Of a stretch of DNA of 64,000 bases, positions 44,264 through 53,309 are shown one piece after another. This stretch comes from Myxococcales bacterium. Lineage in GTDB: Bacteria; Myxococcota_A; Polyangia; Palsa-1104; JAEUJZ01. The stretch is taken from positions 1-64,000 of the forward strand of contig JAEUKA010000114.1 in assembly GCA_016794465.1 (NCBI GenBank), written 5' to 3'. Each line of letters starts with the position of its first letter. The first letter of the stretch is position 1. The position numbers and the translations under genes are program-made. The notes under the pieces were generated by a model that worked only from the letters and a program-made list of their open reading frames with translations, did not search any database and had not been told where the DNA came from.

Positions 44264-44761
44264 TTAAGCGCGCTTTTTTCGCTCTTCCAGGGTGGCCAAA
44301 AGGAGGGGGATGGCCTGGAAGTCTTTGTCTCTGCCGGCCTCAGTCTTGACCTGGATCAGCATAGGCAGGTCCAGCGCGAGCACCCGCAGGTCCCGCTCGA
44401 CGATTTCTCGGGCATGCGGGGCCAGCTCCTCGTAGCCGCGCTGGCCAGAGATCTCACACAGAACATCTAGCTTCCCGAGCGTGGTCCGCAGCAGCAGATG
44501 ACCGTGCCCCGCTAGATCCGAGGGCCGTGGTCGCAGCTTGCGTCGCATCAGGTCATTGCGGAAGTGAGCGTCCAGGCTGTCGAGGACCCCCATCAGCCGT
44601 TCGATGTTCTCTGGCGTTCGCCTGTGAACCACGTCGATGTCATCGGTGCGGTACACGACATCATTGAGAATCGCAGCGACACCCCCAACGACGACAAACT
44701 CCACTTTTGCAGCAGCGAGCCTGGCGAGAAGCTCGGTCCAGTTCTCTTCGAGTCTGCTCAT
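44264..44761 (-). CDS. Nucleotidyltransferase-fold protein (AbiEii/MNT-like)
   Basis: A 165-residue protein. LLARLAAAKVEFVVVGGVAAIL followed by VYRTDDIDVVHRRTPENIERL gives the nucleotidyltransferase pattern: GG, then T-D-D-I-D with the metal-binding aspartates, about 20 residues apart. KLDVLCEISG supplies the third Asp region (LDV). Family members transfer AMP or other nucleotides to RNA or proteins and are often toxins or antitoxins. The gene 7 bp upstream, on the same strand, is the likely partner. The end (LEERKKRA) is basic. Confidence 0.8.
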   Translation of the reverse strand: MSRLEENWTELLARLAAAKVEFVVVGGVAAILNDVVYRTDDIDVVHRRTPENIERLMGVLDSLDAHFRNDLMRRKLRPRPSDLAGHGHLLLRTTLGKLDVLCEISGQRGYEELAPHAREIVERDLRVLALDLPMLIQVKTEAGRDKDFQAIPLLLATLEERKKRA

Positions 44762-44768
44762 GGTGTGC

Positions 44769-45098
44769 CTACGCGACCTGGCTGAGGGTGGCGCGCAGGG
44801 CTGCTTCATTGCTGACCAGTTGCTCGGCGCGTGCCAGGTTTTCCAGCGGCGAGCGGTCCAGTGCATCCCAGATGAGGGTCCGGTCCACGTCGGCCACAGC
44901 GGCGATGACCTCGGGCCGGTTCGCCATCAGCCAGTCCAGGGCCTGCGCCACCTCGGGGATGGCTGCGGGGTCAAGGTGGCGAAACACCTCCTCGGCGCCT
45001 GCACAGCCCTCATCCGGTACGACAATCGGGGGCCGCTTCGGCGTGGGCAGCTTGGCCACGAATGCAACGCGCTCAGCGAGGCGATGGTCGTCATCCAT
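44769..45098 (-). CDS. Small partner protein of the nucleotidyltransferase
   Basis: A 109-residue protein from the ATG at 45098 (MDDDHRLAERVAFVAKLP). Mostly helical: IPEVAQALDWLMANRPEVIAAVADVDRTLI, and LENLARAEQLVSNEAALRATLSQVA. It has no signal or known motif. A 7-bp gap to the nucleotidyltransferase gene suggests co-translation and a toxin-antitoxin-like or two-part arrangement; this is an inference from layout. I do not recognise the family. Confidence 0.65.
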   Translation of the reverse strand: MDDDHRLAERVAFVAKLPTPKRPPIVVPDEGCAGAEEVFRHLDPAAIPEVAQALDWLMANRPEVIAAVADVDRTLIWDALDRSPLENLARAEQLVSNEAALRATLSQVA

Positions 45099-45164
45099 AA
45101 ACCGACCCTGCCACAGGCCCAGCAGCGGTACAAGCGCCACGCTCAGACCCAACCAGCCACCCAA

Positions 45165-45458
45165 GCTGGGGCCGCGTGGCGCGGTGTTGGGGGGTGCGTG
45201 GCGCGGTGCTGGGGCCGCGAGACGCGGTGCTGGGGGGTGCGTGGCGCGGTGCTGGGGGGTGCGTGGCGCGGTGCTGGGGCCGCGAGACGCGGTGTTGGGG
45301 GGTGCGTGGCGCGGTGCTGGGACCGCGAGACGCGGTGCTGGGGGGTGCGTGGCGCGGTGTTGGGGGGTGCGTGGCGCGGTGCTGGGACCGCGTGACGCAG
45401 TGTTGGGGGGTGCGTGGCGCGGTGCTGGGACCGCGTGGCGCGGTGCGGGGGGGCGGGT
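45165..45458. repeat. GC-rich 21-22 bp tandem repeat (about 13 units)
   Basis: Units follow the form GCGTGGCGCGGTGCTGGGG with endings GGT or CC, and variants such as GCGAGACGCGGTG. About 13 copies run head to tail, with two alternating unit types (a GGGGGGT-ending one and a GGGCC/GGGACC-ending one). Nothing here looks coding. It separates the small partner gene from a leftward gene of unknown function, whose stop codon is at its right edge. The rest of 45099-45164 has nothing recognisable. Confidence 0.9.
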
Positions 45459-45937
45459 TAGGGCTTGGGAGGGGTGGTTTTCTTGGGGCGGCGGCGGGCG
45501 GTGGCTTTGCCGGACTGGCCGACGTAGTCGAGCACCGGCTGGAACGGCGCCGCCAGGCTCGGATCGATCTTCGACTGGGCGGTGACTTGGTCTTTGACCT
45601 GGCGGATCAGCGACCAGGCCTCGGCGTCGAACAGCAGGTTCGCTTGCTGCACGGTGGTGCGCAGCACGTCGAGGTCCCGCACCACCGCGTCCATTCCCTC
45701 GGCACGCTGGCCCGCTTCCCGCAGCGCCTTGGCCGTCACACTCGGCGGCAGGGTCAGCAGCTTGCCGACCTTTTCGATGGCCGACGCCGCTTGCTCACAG
45801 GCGCTGCCAATCCCGCTCGGAGGCTTCGGCAGCCGCTGGACTTCCTCGGGGGACAGCTTGCCCGCCTCCTTGGGCGGGGTCAGCTCCTTGGGAATCGCGA
45901 TCGACACTTTGCCGTGCTTCAGGTCTGCCATGGACAT
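45458..45937 (-). CDS. Unknown helical protein with basic tail
   Basis: A 159-residue protein: MSMADLKHGKVSIAIPKELTPPKEAGKL, then helices GSACEQAASAIEKVGKLLT, LREAGQRAEGMDAVVRDLDVLRTTVQQANLLFD and SLIRQVKDQV, ending in a lysine/arginine/proline-rich tail (ATARRRPKKTTPPKP). No membrane segment. A second ATG at 45931 is equally possible; AAGGAG upstream fits either. It is preceded by asnB with 36 bp between, so the two may be co-transcribed. The function is unknown. Confidence 0.7.
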   Translation of the reverse strand: MSMADLKHGKVSIAIPKELTPPKEAGKLSPEEVQRLPKPPSGIGSACEQAASAIEKVGKLLTLPPSVTAKALREAGQRAEGMDAVVRDLDVLRTTVQQANLLFDAEAWSLIRQVKDQVTAQSKIDPSLAAPFQPVLDYVGQSGKATARRRPKKTTPPKP

Positions 45938-45973
45938 GGACTCCTTTTGGGCCGCGACTATAGCCGAAGTCGC

Positions 45974-47935
45974 TTACAGCGAAAGGCTGAAGCTGCGTAG
46001 CCAGAGCTCGACGGACAGGGCTTTCCAGGCGGCATGACTGGTCGCGGGGGAGGCGCCGGGACTCGCCACGGCAGCGGCCAGCCCACGCACATCCAGCAGC
46101 CCCGCCCGCCCAAGCTGCGAGTCGGCACAGACCAGCTCCCACAGCGGCAAAAGCGGCCCTTGCAGGTAGCGCAGCTCCGGCGCGCCAAAGCCGATCTTGT
46201 CGCGGCGGGCGGCAATCGCCGGCGGCAGCACGTCACCCAGGCTGTCCCGCAGCAGCGCCTTGGTCCGCCCGTCATGCACCAGCCACTCGGGCCGGGCGGC
46301 CAGGCACAGCTCGACCAGGCGGTGATCCAGGAACGGCGCCCGCGACTCGATGCCCGCCGCCATGCTGCTGCGATCCTCGGTGCGCAGGATCGCCCGCAGC
46401 GATGACCCCGTCAGCAGCCGATACAGGTAGCCGTGCAGCAGCGACTGCTCGTCCCGCTCCTCGCCGAGCGGCCCCCCCGCCACCAGCGCCGGCACCCCCA
46501 GCGAGTGCAGCGCAAAGAACGGCGCCTGCCGAAACGCCCGCTGCCACTTCAGGTCCAGCAGCCCCCGCGACAGCTCCAGCGGCAGGGCATGGCGCAGCGC
46601 CAGCCACCCCGACTGGGCCAGCGCGTGCACCAGCTGGGACCCAGGCAGCTGACTGTGGGCCAGCTCGTGCCGAAGCTGGGGCAGCCGCCCGCGCCGCAGC
46701 AGCTCGGCGTACAGCCACGGTCGCGAGCCACCATAGCCGGTCAGCGCCTCGTCGGCCCCTTGACCCGAGATCGCGACCTTCAGGCCGTGCTGCTGGACCA
46801 GCCGGAACACGCACGCCTGGGCAAAGACGCTGGCGCCGCCGGTCGGCTCGTCCTGCTCGTGGACAAAGCGCAAGAAGGCGTCGCGGGTCAGGTGGTCTTC
46901 GGGGACGACGCGCCAGTGAGGCAGGGGCAGGGTAGCGGGTCGGGCCGTCGCGGTCAGGACGGCGTCGATGAAGGCGCGCTCGTCACAGGGATCGCCGGGG
47001 CGGTGGATGGCCGAAAACGTCGGCAGCGGCACCCCCAAGCGGTGCGCCAGGCAGACCAGCGCCGAGCTGTCCATCCCCCCCGAGAGCAGCGCGCCGACCG
47101 GCACCTCGCAGTCGAGCCGCAGCTGCAGGGCGGTCGTCAGGCGCTGCCGAAACGCGTCCAGAAACTCCCCGCGCTGCCGAGGCGCCAAAGGATCGGGCCG
47201 CAGGGTGTAGTAGTACGTCCGCGTCGGCGAGGGCAGCGGCAGGGCCGGGCGCGACAGGCGAAACTGGAGCAGCTCAGCGGGGGCGACGCGGCGGATGTCA
47301 GCAAAGAAGGTGGCATCCCCCGACTCCTGCTCGGCATCGGCCAGGTAGCGCGCCAGCGTCCCGCGATCGACCGAGAGCGACAGGCCCAGCCGCCGCGCCC
47401 CCACGACGATCGCCTTCGGCTCCGAGGCGACCAGCAGCAGCTCCCGCCGCCGCAGGTAATACAGCGGCTTCTTGCCAAAGCGGTCACGCGCCAGCGACAG
47501 CGTCTGCTCCGCCGCATCCCACAGCACCAGCGCCAGTGGCCCCTCGACCGCCTGCAGCGCCCGCACAAGCCCCAGGTGCTGGATGCTCGCCAGCAGCACC
47601 TCAGTATCCGAGTCGGTCGCAAAGGCCTCGCCTGCCGCCTGCCACTGCGCCCGCAGCGCCCGGTGGTTGTAGACCTCGCCGTTCCACGACAGCGCCAGCG
47701 CCCCCCGCCGCATCGGCTGCGCCCCCCCCGCCGTCTGATCGACAATCGCCAGCCGCCGATGACCCAGGCTCAGCCCCGGCCCGTGCAGCTCCTGCGGCCC
47801 GTGCAGCCCAATCGGCGTACTCCACAGCCCGTGCCCATCGGGCCCCCGGTGCGAGAGGGCCGCCGTCATCGCCGAACAGAGCGCCTCCCGCTCCGCCAGC
47901 GGCAACAGCCCAACCACGGCAGCAACACCACACAT
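45974..47935 (-). CDS. asnB: Asparagine synthetase (glutamine-hydrolysing)
   Basis: A 653-residue protein. Cys2 (MCGVAAVVG) is the nucleophile of the class II glutaminase domain. SHRGPDGHGLW, HRRLAIVD and LSWNGEVYNHRALR are its other motifs. The synthetase domain has the ATP-binding ALLSGGMDSSALVCLA near 285 and GQGADEALTGYGG later. It makes asparagine, or a related amide in some paralogues, from aspartate, glutamine and ATP. The start is fixed by Cys2 after Met1. Confidence 0.92.
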   Translation of the reverse strand: MCGVAAVVGLLPLAEREALCSAMTAALSHRGPDGHGLWSTPIGLHGPQELHGPGLSLGHRRLAIVDQTAGGAQPMRRGALALSWNGEVYNHRALRAQWQAAGEAFATDSDTEVLLASIQHLGLVRALQAVEGPLALVLWDAAEQTLSLARDRFGKKPLYYLRRRELLLVASEPKAIVVGARRLGLSLSVDRGTLARYLADAEQESGDATFFADIRRVAPAELLQFRLSRPALPLPSPTRTYYYTLRPDPLAPRQRGEFLDAFRQRLTTALQLRLDCEVPVGALLSGGMDSSALVCLAHRLGVPLPTFSAIHRPGDPCDERAFIDAVLTATARPATLPLPHWRVVPEDHLTRDAFLRFVHEQDEPTGGASVFAQACVFRLVQQHGLKVAISGQGADEALTGYGGSRPWLYAELLRRGRLPQLRHELAHSQLPGSQLVHALAQSGWLALRHALPLELSRGLLDLKWQRAFRQAPFFALHSLGVPALVAGGPLGEERDEQSLLHGYLYRLLTGSSLRAILRTEDRSSMAAGIESRAPFLDHRLVELCLAARPEWLVHDGRTKALLRDSLGDVLPPAIAARRDKIGFGAPELRYLQGPLLPLWELVCADSQLGRAGLLDVRGLAAAVASPGASPATSHAAWKALSVELWLRSFSLSL

Positions 47936-48038
47936 GACAGGGATGGTACTAAACCGAGTCCCCTACAAAGCCAACAGATTGAGTCCTGAGCTGTGGGGCC
48001 GACCGGAGAGCTTTTTTTCGGGTCGCCTGCGACACGAC

Positions 48039-48076
48039 AAAAAAGTCTCGCAGGGCAGGGGGGCCCCGCAGCGAGA
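48039..48076 (-). terminator. Intrinsic terminator candidate after alaS
   Basis: Read leftward from alaS, TCTCGC at 48071-48076 pairs with GCGAGA at 48046-48051, with further G-C pairing between. It is followed by CTTTTTTG at 48038-48045. It lies about 20 bp past the alaS stop and fits a Rho-independent terminator. Confidence 0.6.
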
Positions 48077-48093
48077 TGTTTCCTGTGGACGTA

Positions 48094-50814
48094 CTAGAGG
48101 GCGGCGGTGACGAGGGGGAACAGGGAGCGGAGGGTGTCGTCGAGCTTGCTGGGATCGCTGCCGCCGGCCTGGGCGACCTCGGGCTTGCCGCCGCCCTTGC
48201 CACCGACCTGACTGGCCAGCGCCGCGACCAGCTTGCCCGCCTGGAGCTTGCCGGTGTGCGCCTTGGCAACGGCCACCACCAGCGCCACCTTGTCGCCGTC
48301 CGCACTGCCGAGTGCCACCACCTGCGCCTTGCCATCCCCGATCAGCGACTCGGCCAGCTCGCGCAGCGCCTTGGCATCGGCCACGTCCACCCGTCGCGCC
48401 ACCACATGCAGGCCGCCCAGGTCTTTCTCTTCGGAGTACAGCCCAGCACTAGACGACGAGGCCAGCTTCTTTTGCAATTGCAGGATCTCGCGCTCGCGGC
48501 TCTTCAGCTCCTCAAGGAGCTTGCCGACCCGGTCGCTGACTTCCAGCGGTCCAGTGCGCAGTGTCTCGGCGGCGGCGGCTAGCTCAGCCTCGCGGGCGGC
48601 GAGATGGTCTTCGGCGGCCTCGGCGGTCAGGGCCTCGATGCGGCGGATGCCCTTGGCAATGCCCGTCTCGGAGGTGATCTTGAGCAGGCCGATGTCGCCG
48701 GTGCGCGTGACGTGGGTGCCACCACACAGCTCAACCGACTCGCCGAGTGCCAGGACGCGGACCCGATCGCCGTACTTTTCGCCAAACAGGGCCATGGCGC
48801 CGCGCTTCTGGGCGTCGTCGTAGCTGCACTCCTCGGTGATGGCGGCGGCGTTGCGACGGATGGCCGAGTTGACCAGCTGCTCGACCCGCTTCAGCTCGGC
48901 GGCAGTCAGCGGGGAGAAGTGCGAAAAGTCGAAGGTCAGCTTGTCGGGACCGACGTAGCTGCCCTTCTGCGTCACGTGCTGACCGAGGACCTCGCGCAGG
49001 GCCAGGTGCAGAAGGTGGGTGGCGGAGTGGTTGCGACGGATGCGCTGGCGGCGGTCGCTGTCCACCTGGATGGTGACTTCCTCGCCGACGAACAGGCTGC
49101 CGGACGTGACGCGGGCCTTGGCGACGATCAGCTCGGGGACGGGCTTCCAGGTGTCAAGGACCTCGGCTTCGCAGGCGCTGGCATCGGTGTCGGTGTCGCC
49201 GGCTTCGCGCTTGACGATGCGGCCAGTGTCGCCGACCTGACCGCCGGAGCGACCGTAGAGCGGGGTGCGATCGGTGAGGATCTCGACCTCGTCACCGGCA
49301 GCGGCGGCATCGACGCTCTGGCCATGGGAAATGATGGCGAGGATGCGGCCTTGGCCCTGCTCACCGGTGACGCCGGGGCCGTAGCCCAGGAAGGTGGTGC
49401 CACCGTGGGCGGCGCGCAGGGCGTGATAGGCGGTGGAGACGGCCTGGTCCCCCGAGCCGGCGAACTTGCTCCGCTCGCGCTGCTTGCGCATCTCCTCGGC
49501 AAAGCCAACCTCGTCGACCGCAAAGCCCTGCTCGCGGCCAATCACCTGGGTCAGATCGAGGGGGAAGCCGAACGTGTCGTGCAGCTGGAAGGCGACCTTG
49601 CCGGGCAGGACCTTGGTGTCGCTGGGGCCGGCGGCAAGCTCGGTGTCGCTGATGAGTCGCAGGCCGCGATCGATGGTGCTGCGGAAGCCCTCGTCTTCGG
49701 CGTTGACGGCCTTTTCGATGAGGCTACTGGCCTTGCGTAGCTCGGGATAGATGTCGCCGAGGAGGACGATGACCTGCTGACAGAGGGTGGCGAAGAAGCC
49801 CGCCGGCAGTCCGAGTCGCACCGCAAAACGGATGGCGCGGCGCATGATGCTGCGCAGGACGTAGCCTCGGGACAGGTTCGAGGGCAGGACGCCATCGGCG
49901 ATGAGGTTGACGGTGGCGCGGCTGTGGTCGGCAAGGACGCGCATGCCGACATCGTCTTCACTATCGGTGCGGCGGTAGGGCTTGCCGCAGGCGTGGGCGA
50001 CGGTTTCGAGCAGGGGAATGAACAGGTCGGTGTCGTAGTTGCTGCGCTGGCCGATGGCGACGGCGGTGACGCGCTCGAGGCCGGCGCCGGTGTCGATGCT
50101 GGGACGGGGCAGGGGTCGCAGCGGCGCGTCTTTGTGGGGGCGCTCAAACTGCATGAAGACCAAGTTCCAGATCTCGACCCAGCCACTGCCATCGGCGGCG
50201 GGCTCGTCTCCGAAGCGGCCAAGGTCGGCCTTGCCATCGCCGAGCCAGTAGTGGATCTCCGAGCACGGACCCTGCGGCCCGGTGTCGCCCATCATCCAGA
50301 AGTTGTCCTTCATGCCGAGGCCGAAGATGCGGTCGTCGCCGTAGCCGGAGACCTTCTTCCACAGCTCGCGGGCCTCGTCGTCGGGTCCAAGTCCAAGGCC
50401 GCTGTCCCCGGCGAACACCGAGACGCACATCCGCTGTGGATCGAGGGCTAGCTCTTGGACCAAGAACTCCCAGGCGAACGCGATAGCGTCGGTCTTGAAG
50501 TAGTCGCCGAAGGAAAAGTTGCCGAGCATCTCGAAGAAGGTGTGGTGGCGGGCGGTGCGACCGACGTTGTCGAGGTCGTTGTGCTTGCCACCGGCCCGGA
50601 CGCACTTCTGCGAGGTCGAAGCGCGCTTGTAGCCGAGCTGCTTCTGGCCGGTGAAGACATCCTTGAACTGGACCATCCCGGCGTTGGTGAAGAGCAGGGT
50701 CGGATCGGAAGGAACCAGGGGCGAGGACCGTACGATCTCATGCCCTTGGCGACGGAAGTATTCGAGGAACTGGCGGCGCACGCGCACCGAGGCGGAGTCA
50801 TTCTGGGAAGACAT
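48094..50814 (-). CDS. alaS: Alanyl-tRNA synthetase
   Basis: A 906-residue protein of the usual AlaS length. The catalytic core begins FLEYFRRQGHEIVRSSPLVP and TLLFTNAGMVQFKDVFTGQ. GSGWVEIWNLVFMQFER is another core motif. The editing domain has the zinc-binding HSATHLLHLAL and CGGTHVTRTGDIG. The C-terminal C-Ala domain (GGKGGGKPEVAQAGGSDPSK) is complete. It charges tRNA-Ala. The ATG at 50814 fits the family start (MSSQND..VRRQFLEYF). Confidence 0.96.
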   Translation of the reverse strand: MSSQNDSASVRVRRQFLEYFRRQGHEIVRSSPLVPSDPTLLFTNAGMVQFKDVFTGQKQLGYKRASTSQKCVRAGGKHNDLDNVGRTARHHTFFEMLGNFSFGDYFKTDAIAFAWEFLVQELALDPQRMCVSVFAGDSGLGLGPDDEARELWKKVSGYGDDRIFGLGMKDNFWMMGDTGPQGPCSEIHYWLGDGKADLGRFGDEPAADGSGWVEIWNLVFMQFERPHKDAPLRPLPRPSIDTGAGLERVTAVAIGQRSNYDTDLFIPLLETVAHACGKPYRRTDSEDDVGMRVLADHSRATVNLIADGVLPSNLSRGYVLRSIMRRAIRFAVRLGLPAGFFATLCQQVIVLLGDIYPELRKASSLIEKAVNAEDEGFRSTIDRGLRLISDTELAAGPSDTKVLPGKVAFQLHDTFGFPLDLTQVIGREQGFAVDEVGFAEEMRKQRERSKFAGSGDQAVSTAYHALRAAHGGTTFLGYGPGVTGEQGQGRILAIISHGQSVDAAAAGDEVEILTDRTPLYGRSGGQVGDTGRIVKREAGDTDTDASACEAEVLDTWKPVPELIVAKARVTSGSLFVGEEVTIQVDSDRRQRIRRNHSATHLLHLALREVLGQHVTQKGSYVGPDKLTFDFSHFSPLTAAELKRVEQLVNSAIRRNAAAITEECSYDDAQKRGAMALFGEKYGDRVRVLALGESVELCGGTHVTRTGDIGLLKITSETGIAKGIRRIEALTAEAAEDHLAAREAELAAAAETLRTGPLEVSDRVGKLLEELKSREREILQLQKKLASSSSAGLYSEEKDLGGLHVVARRVDVADAKALRELAESLIGDGKAQVVALGSADGDKVALVVAVAKAHTGKLQAGKLVAALASQVGGKGGGKPEVAQAGGSDPSKLDDTLRSLFPLVTAAL

Positions 50815-50927
50815 GTGCGCGAATATATCACGGTCGCGAAGGTGCCCAAGTCCCCTCGCCCACGGTCGGGCTGCGGCGCGCGGTATAGTGAGAGCGAAGG
50901 CCAATCAGCCAGTGGAGGGGACCTTAT

Positions 50928-52553
50928 ATGTACACACTCTTTCGATCGAAGCTCTGGGGACTTGCTCTGTTTGGTGCGATGTCGGTGATGTCTGGTTCGA
51001 CAGAGGCGGCGGTGACGCAGCCGAACGGTCAGGCGGTGCCGGTCGGGACGGCGCTGCAGAACTACCTGAACGGCTCGGCGAACAACAACAACATCAACGA
51101 AAACATCAATGCCCAGCGCGACGCGCAGACCGAGCCGCAGAAGTTCTCTCCGCTGTGTGACTTTTCGGGTCGCTACGTGGCCAAGGGTGGTGGCGCCAAC
51201 TTCGCGATCGGCTGGTACAACATCGACGACACGCGCGCCAACAACAACCCGCCCAAGTACGTGCCCATCAACACCGGGGCGGGGCTGAACACGGCGGCGG
51301 CAAACAGCGACATCCAGATCCTGTTCCCGTTCTCGGCCAGCCTTCCGCCCGCCAACATGCTGGATCTGACGGCGGCCTCGATTCGATCGAGCCCGGCGTA
51401 CAAGGGCGGCCTGATCGGCTTTGCGCTCGTGCCCAACCCGAACGGCACCGGCACCGGCAACGCGACGCAGTACCACTACACCGAGCACCGCTTTAGCACC
51501 AACTGCACCCTGTGTAGCGCCCCCGGACCTTGGTATTCGACGCTGACGTACAAGTCGAACCAGCTGGCGAACACGTTCTATCTGGGGTTCGAGGACCTCG
51601 ACTTCCTGAACGCGGCGGGCAATGGCGGAGTCAACGGCAACGACCTCGACTATGAGGACTTCCTGTTCCGCTTCACGGGTGTCGCTTGCGTGGGCGCCGG
51701 CCTGTCGTGTACCGACATGACCCAGCAGGGCGCGTGCCAGATTGGCGTCACCGAGTGCGATGCGCAGGGCAAGATCTTCTGCAAGAACGTCGTCAAGCCG
51801 GCCCAGAACAAGGAAACCTGCGACGGCGTGGACAACGACTGCAACGGCCAGGTCGACGAGGGCGCGCAGTGTCCGATAGGTCAGCTGTGCTCGAAGGGCC
51901 GCTGCGCCGACCCGTGTGGCAGTGAAGCGCTCTGTCCCCTGGGTCAAGAGTGTCAGCTCGGTCGCTGCATCGACACCGGCTGTATCGGCAAGACCTGTGC
52001 GGCCAACCAAATCTGTCGGGCCGGCAGCTGCGTCAGCCCGTGCGAAGGCATCAAGTGTCCCGCTCCGTACATCTGCTCGGGCGGTCTGTGCATCGATCCC
52101 TGCGTTGGGGTCACCTGCGGTCAGGGCAAGGTCTGCCAAAACGGCGCCTGCGTCGCGACCTGCGACTGCCTGCCCTGCGGAAGCGGCCAAGCGTGCCAGG
52201 GAGCAACCGGCAAGTGTGTCGACCAAGGCTGCCAGGGCCTGACCTGCGGCGCCGGGGATGTCTGCTCGAAGGGCTCGTGCGTGGACCCGTGCATTGGCAC
52301 GATCTGTCCGTCGGGACAGACCTGCAAGGTCGGCAAGTGCTCGGACCTTCCGCCCGATGATGGCAGCGGCGGCGGCGGCGGTGGCCCAGGCACGGACGGC
52401 AACCCAATCGATGGTGGAGCGGTGGAAACCGGCTGCGCGTGCCGGTTCGCTCCGGCGCAGAATGGCTCCGGTGCGTGGGCGATGCTGGCCGGCGTGAGCA
52501 TCCTTGGACTGGCAGCCTACCGTCGTCGCCGCAGTCGCCGTGGCCAGTACTAG
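50928..52553 (+). CDS. Exported Cys-rich protein with MopE-like motif and MYXO-CTERM-like tail
   Basis: A 541-residue protein. A signal peptide (LWGLALFGAMSVMSGSTEAA) is followed by a Asn-rich stretch and a beta-rich domain to about 250. ETCDGVDNDCNGQVDEG is the MopE-type Ca-binding motif. Then six or seven Cys-rich repeats of the form 'C..G..C..G.C.D.C' (about 315-475). The end, CACRFAPAQNGS, a hydrophobic stretch (AWAMLAGVSILGLAAY) and RRRRSRRGQY, matches MYXO-CTERM surface-sorting tails (lineage marker). It is probably displayed at the cell surface. GGAGGGG lies upstream of the ATG. Confidence 0.85.
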   Translation: MYTLFRSKLWGLALFGAMSVMSGSTEAAVTQPNGQAVPVGTALQNYLNGSANNNNINENINAQRDAQTEPQKFSPLCDFSGRYVAKGGGANFAIGWYNIDDTRANNNPPKYVPINTGAGLNTAAANSDIQILFPFSASLPPANMLDLTAASIRSSPAYKGGLIGFALVPNPNGTGTGNATQYHYTEHRFSTNCTLCSAPGPWYSTLTYKSNQLANTFYLGFEDLDFLNAAGNGGVNGNDLDYEDFLFRFTGVACVGAGLSCTDMTQQGACQIGVTECDAQGKIFCKNVVKPAQNKETCDGVDNDCNGQVDEGAQCPIGQLCSKGRCADPCGSEALCPLGQECQLGRCIDTGCIGKTCAANQICRAGSCVSPCEGIKCPAPYICSGGLCIDPCVGVTCGQGKVCQNGACVATCDCLPCGSGQACQGATGKCVDQGCQGLTCGAGDVCSKGSCVDPCIGTICPSGQTCKVGKCSDLPPDDGSGGGGGGPGTDGNPIDGGAVETGCACRFAPAQNGSGAWAMLAGVSILGLAAYRRRRSRRGQY

Positions 52554-53260
52554 TTCGCGGTAATCTGTAGCTTGAACCGACCCGGACCGCTCTTGGCATT
52601 GATGAGCAGCGTGTAGGTTCCGGGCGGTGGCCGCAGATAGTGGAACTCCAGCGTGTCCGGCTTCTCCTTGCCAAACTGAAAGGTCAGCCCGGGGTCGCTT
52701 GTGAACGTGAACGACTCTCGACCCAGCATCTTCTGCACCGAGCCATCGAGCTGCGCAAAGTAGAGGTTGAAGCTCTGTAGTTCCGGTCGCAGCACCAGCG
52801 TCGCATCCAGATCCCCGCTCGGCTGAAGCTTAAACGTCCCCGCCGCCGACGAGATTTCGTTATAGGCCAGCTGCGCGACTTCCTCGACCGAGACGGTGAT
52901 TCGATCGATGTCGCCGCTTTCGTTATACGCAAACAGCTTGGCCTGACCGACGTGCATTCCGGTGACGACATAGCTCTTGGCGGTCGTCTCCTCGATCTTC
53001 AGCACCGCCGGCAGATCCGTCCGCACCGCGAGCAGCGAGTTGTCGGTCTTCGCAGTCGCCACCAGATCGAACTTGCCCGAGCCGGCCAGCTTTGCCGACA
53101 GCGGACAGCCCTGAATGTCCGACAGCACGCCGCCGCAGTTTCGGACCACAAAGGTGGCGCGGCCCAGCTCTCCGTCGTTTTTGCCCGAGTCACAGCCGCC
53201 CAGCAAAGGCAGCCCGGCCAGCACCACCGCTTGCAGAGTTTGGGATTTGCGAGTCGTCAT
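52550..53260 (-). CDS. Lipoprotein of unknown function
   Basis: A 236-residue protein. LQAVVLAGLPLLGGCDSG has the lipobox LLGGC near residue 22. The body is beta-rich (DLVATAKTDNSLLAVRTDLP, GQAKLFAYNESGDIDRITVSVEEV, GTYTLLINAKSGPGRFKLQITAN), like two Ig- or bacterial PPC-type domains. The last 4 bp overlap the convergent surface-protein gene. It is divergent from the ABC-F gene (49 bp gap). Function unknown. Confidence 0.78.
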   Translation of the reverse strand: MTTRKSQTLQAVVLAGLPLLGGCDSGKNDGELGRATFVVRNCGGVLSDIQGCPLSAKLAGSGKFDLVATAKTDNSLLAVRTDLPAVLKIEETTAKSYVVTGMHVGQAKLFAYNESGDIDRITVSVEEVAQLAYNEISSAAGTFKLQPSGDLDATLVLRPELQSFNLYFAQLDGSVQKMLGRESFTFTSDPGLTFQFGKEKPDTLEFHYLRPPPGTYTLLINAKSGPGRFKLQITAN

Positions 53261-53309
53261 GTCGCGATGGTAACCCAGTGCGCGAGTCGGAGTAAGCTGA
53301 GGCGTTTTG

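Noticed and set aside
45165..45458. Possible CRISPR array
   Set aside because: The units are contiguous 21-22 bp repeats with no unique spacers of regular length, and no cas genes are near.
44637..46000. Long open frames across the GC-rich repeat on the + strand
   Set aside because: They come from the repeat units themselves (GAVLGGAWRGAG-type) and from the strand opposite real genes; no ribosome site or family resemblance.
46433..47989. 518-codon frame opposite asnB
   Set aside because: It is a shadow of the GC-rich asnB gene, with Gln/Arg-rich composition and no motif.
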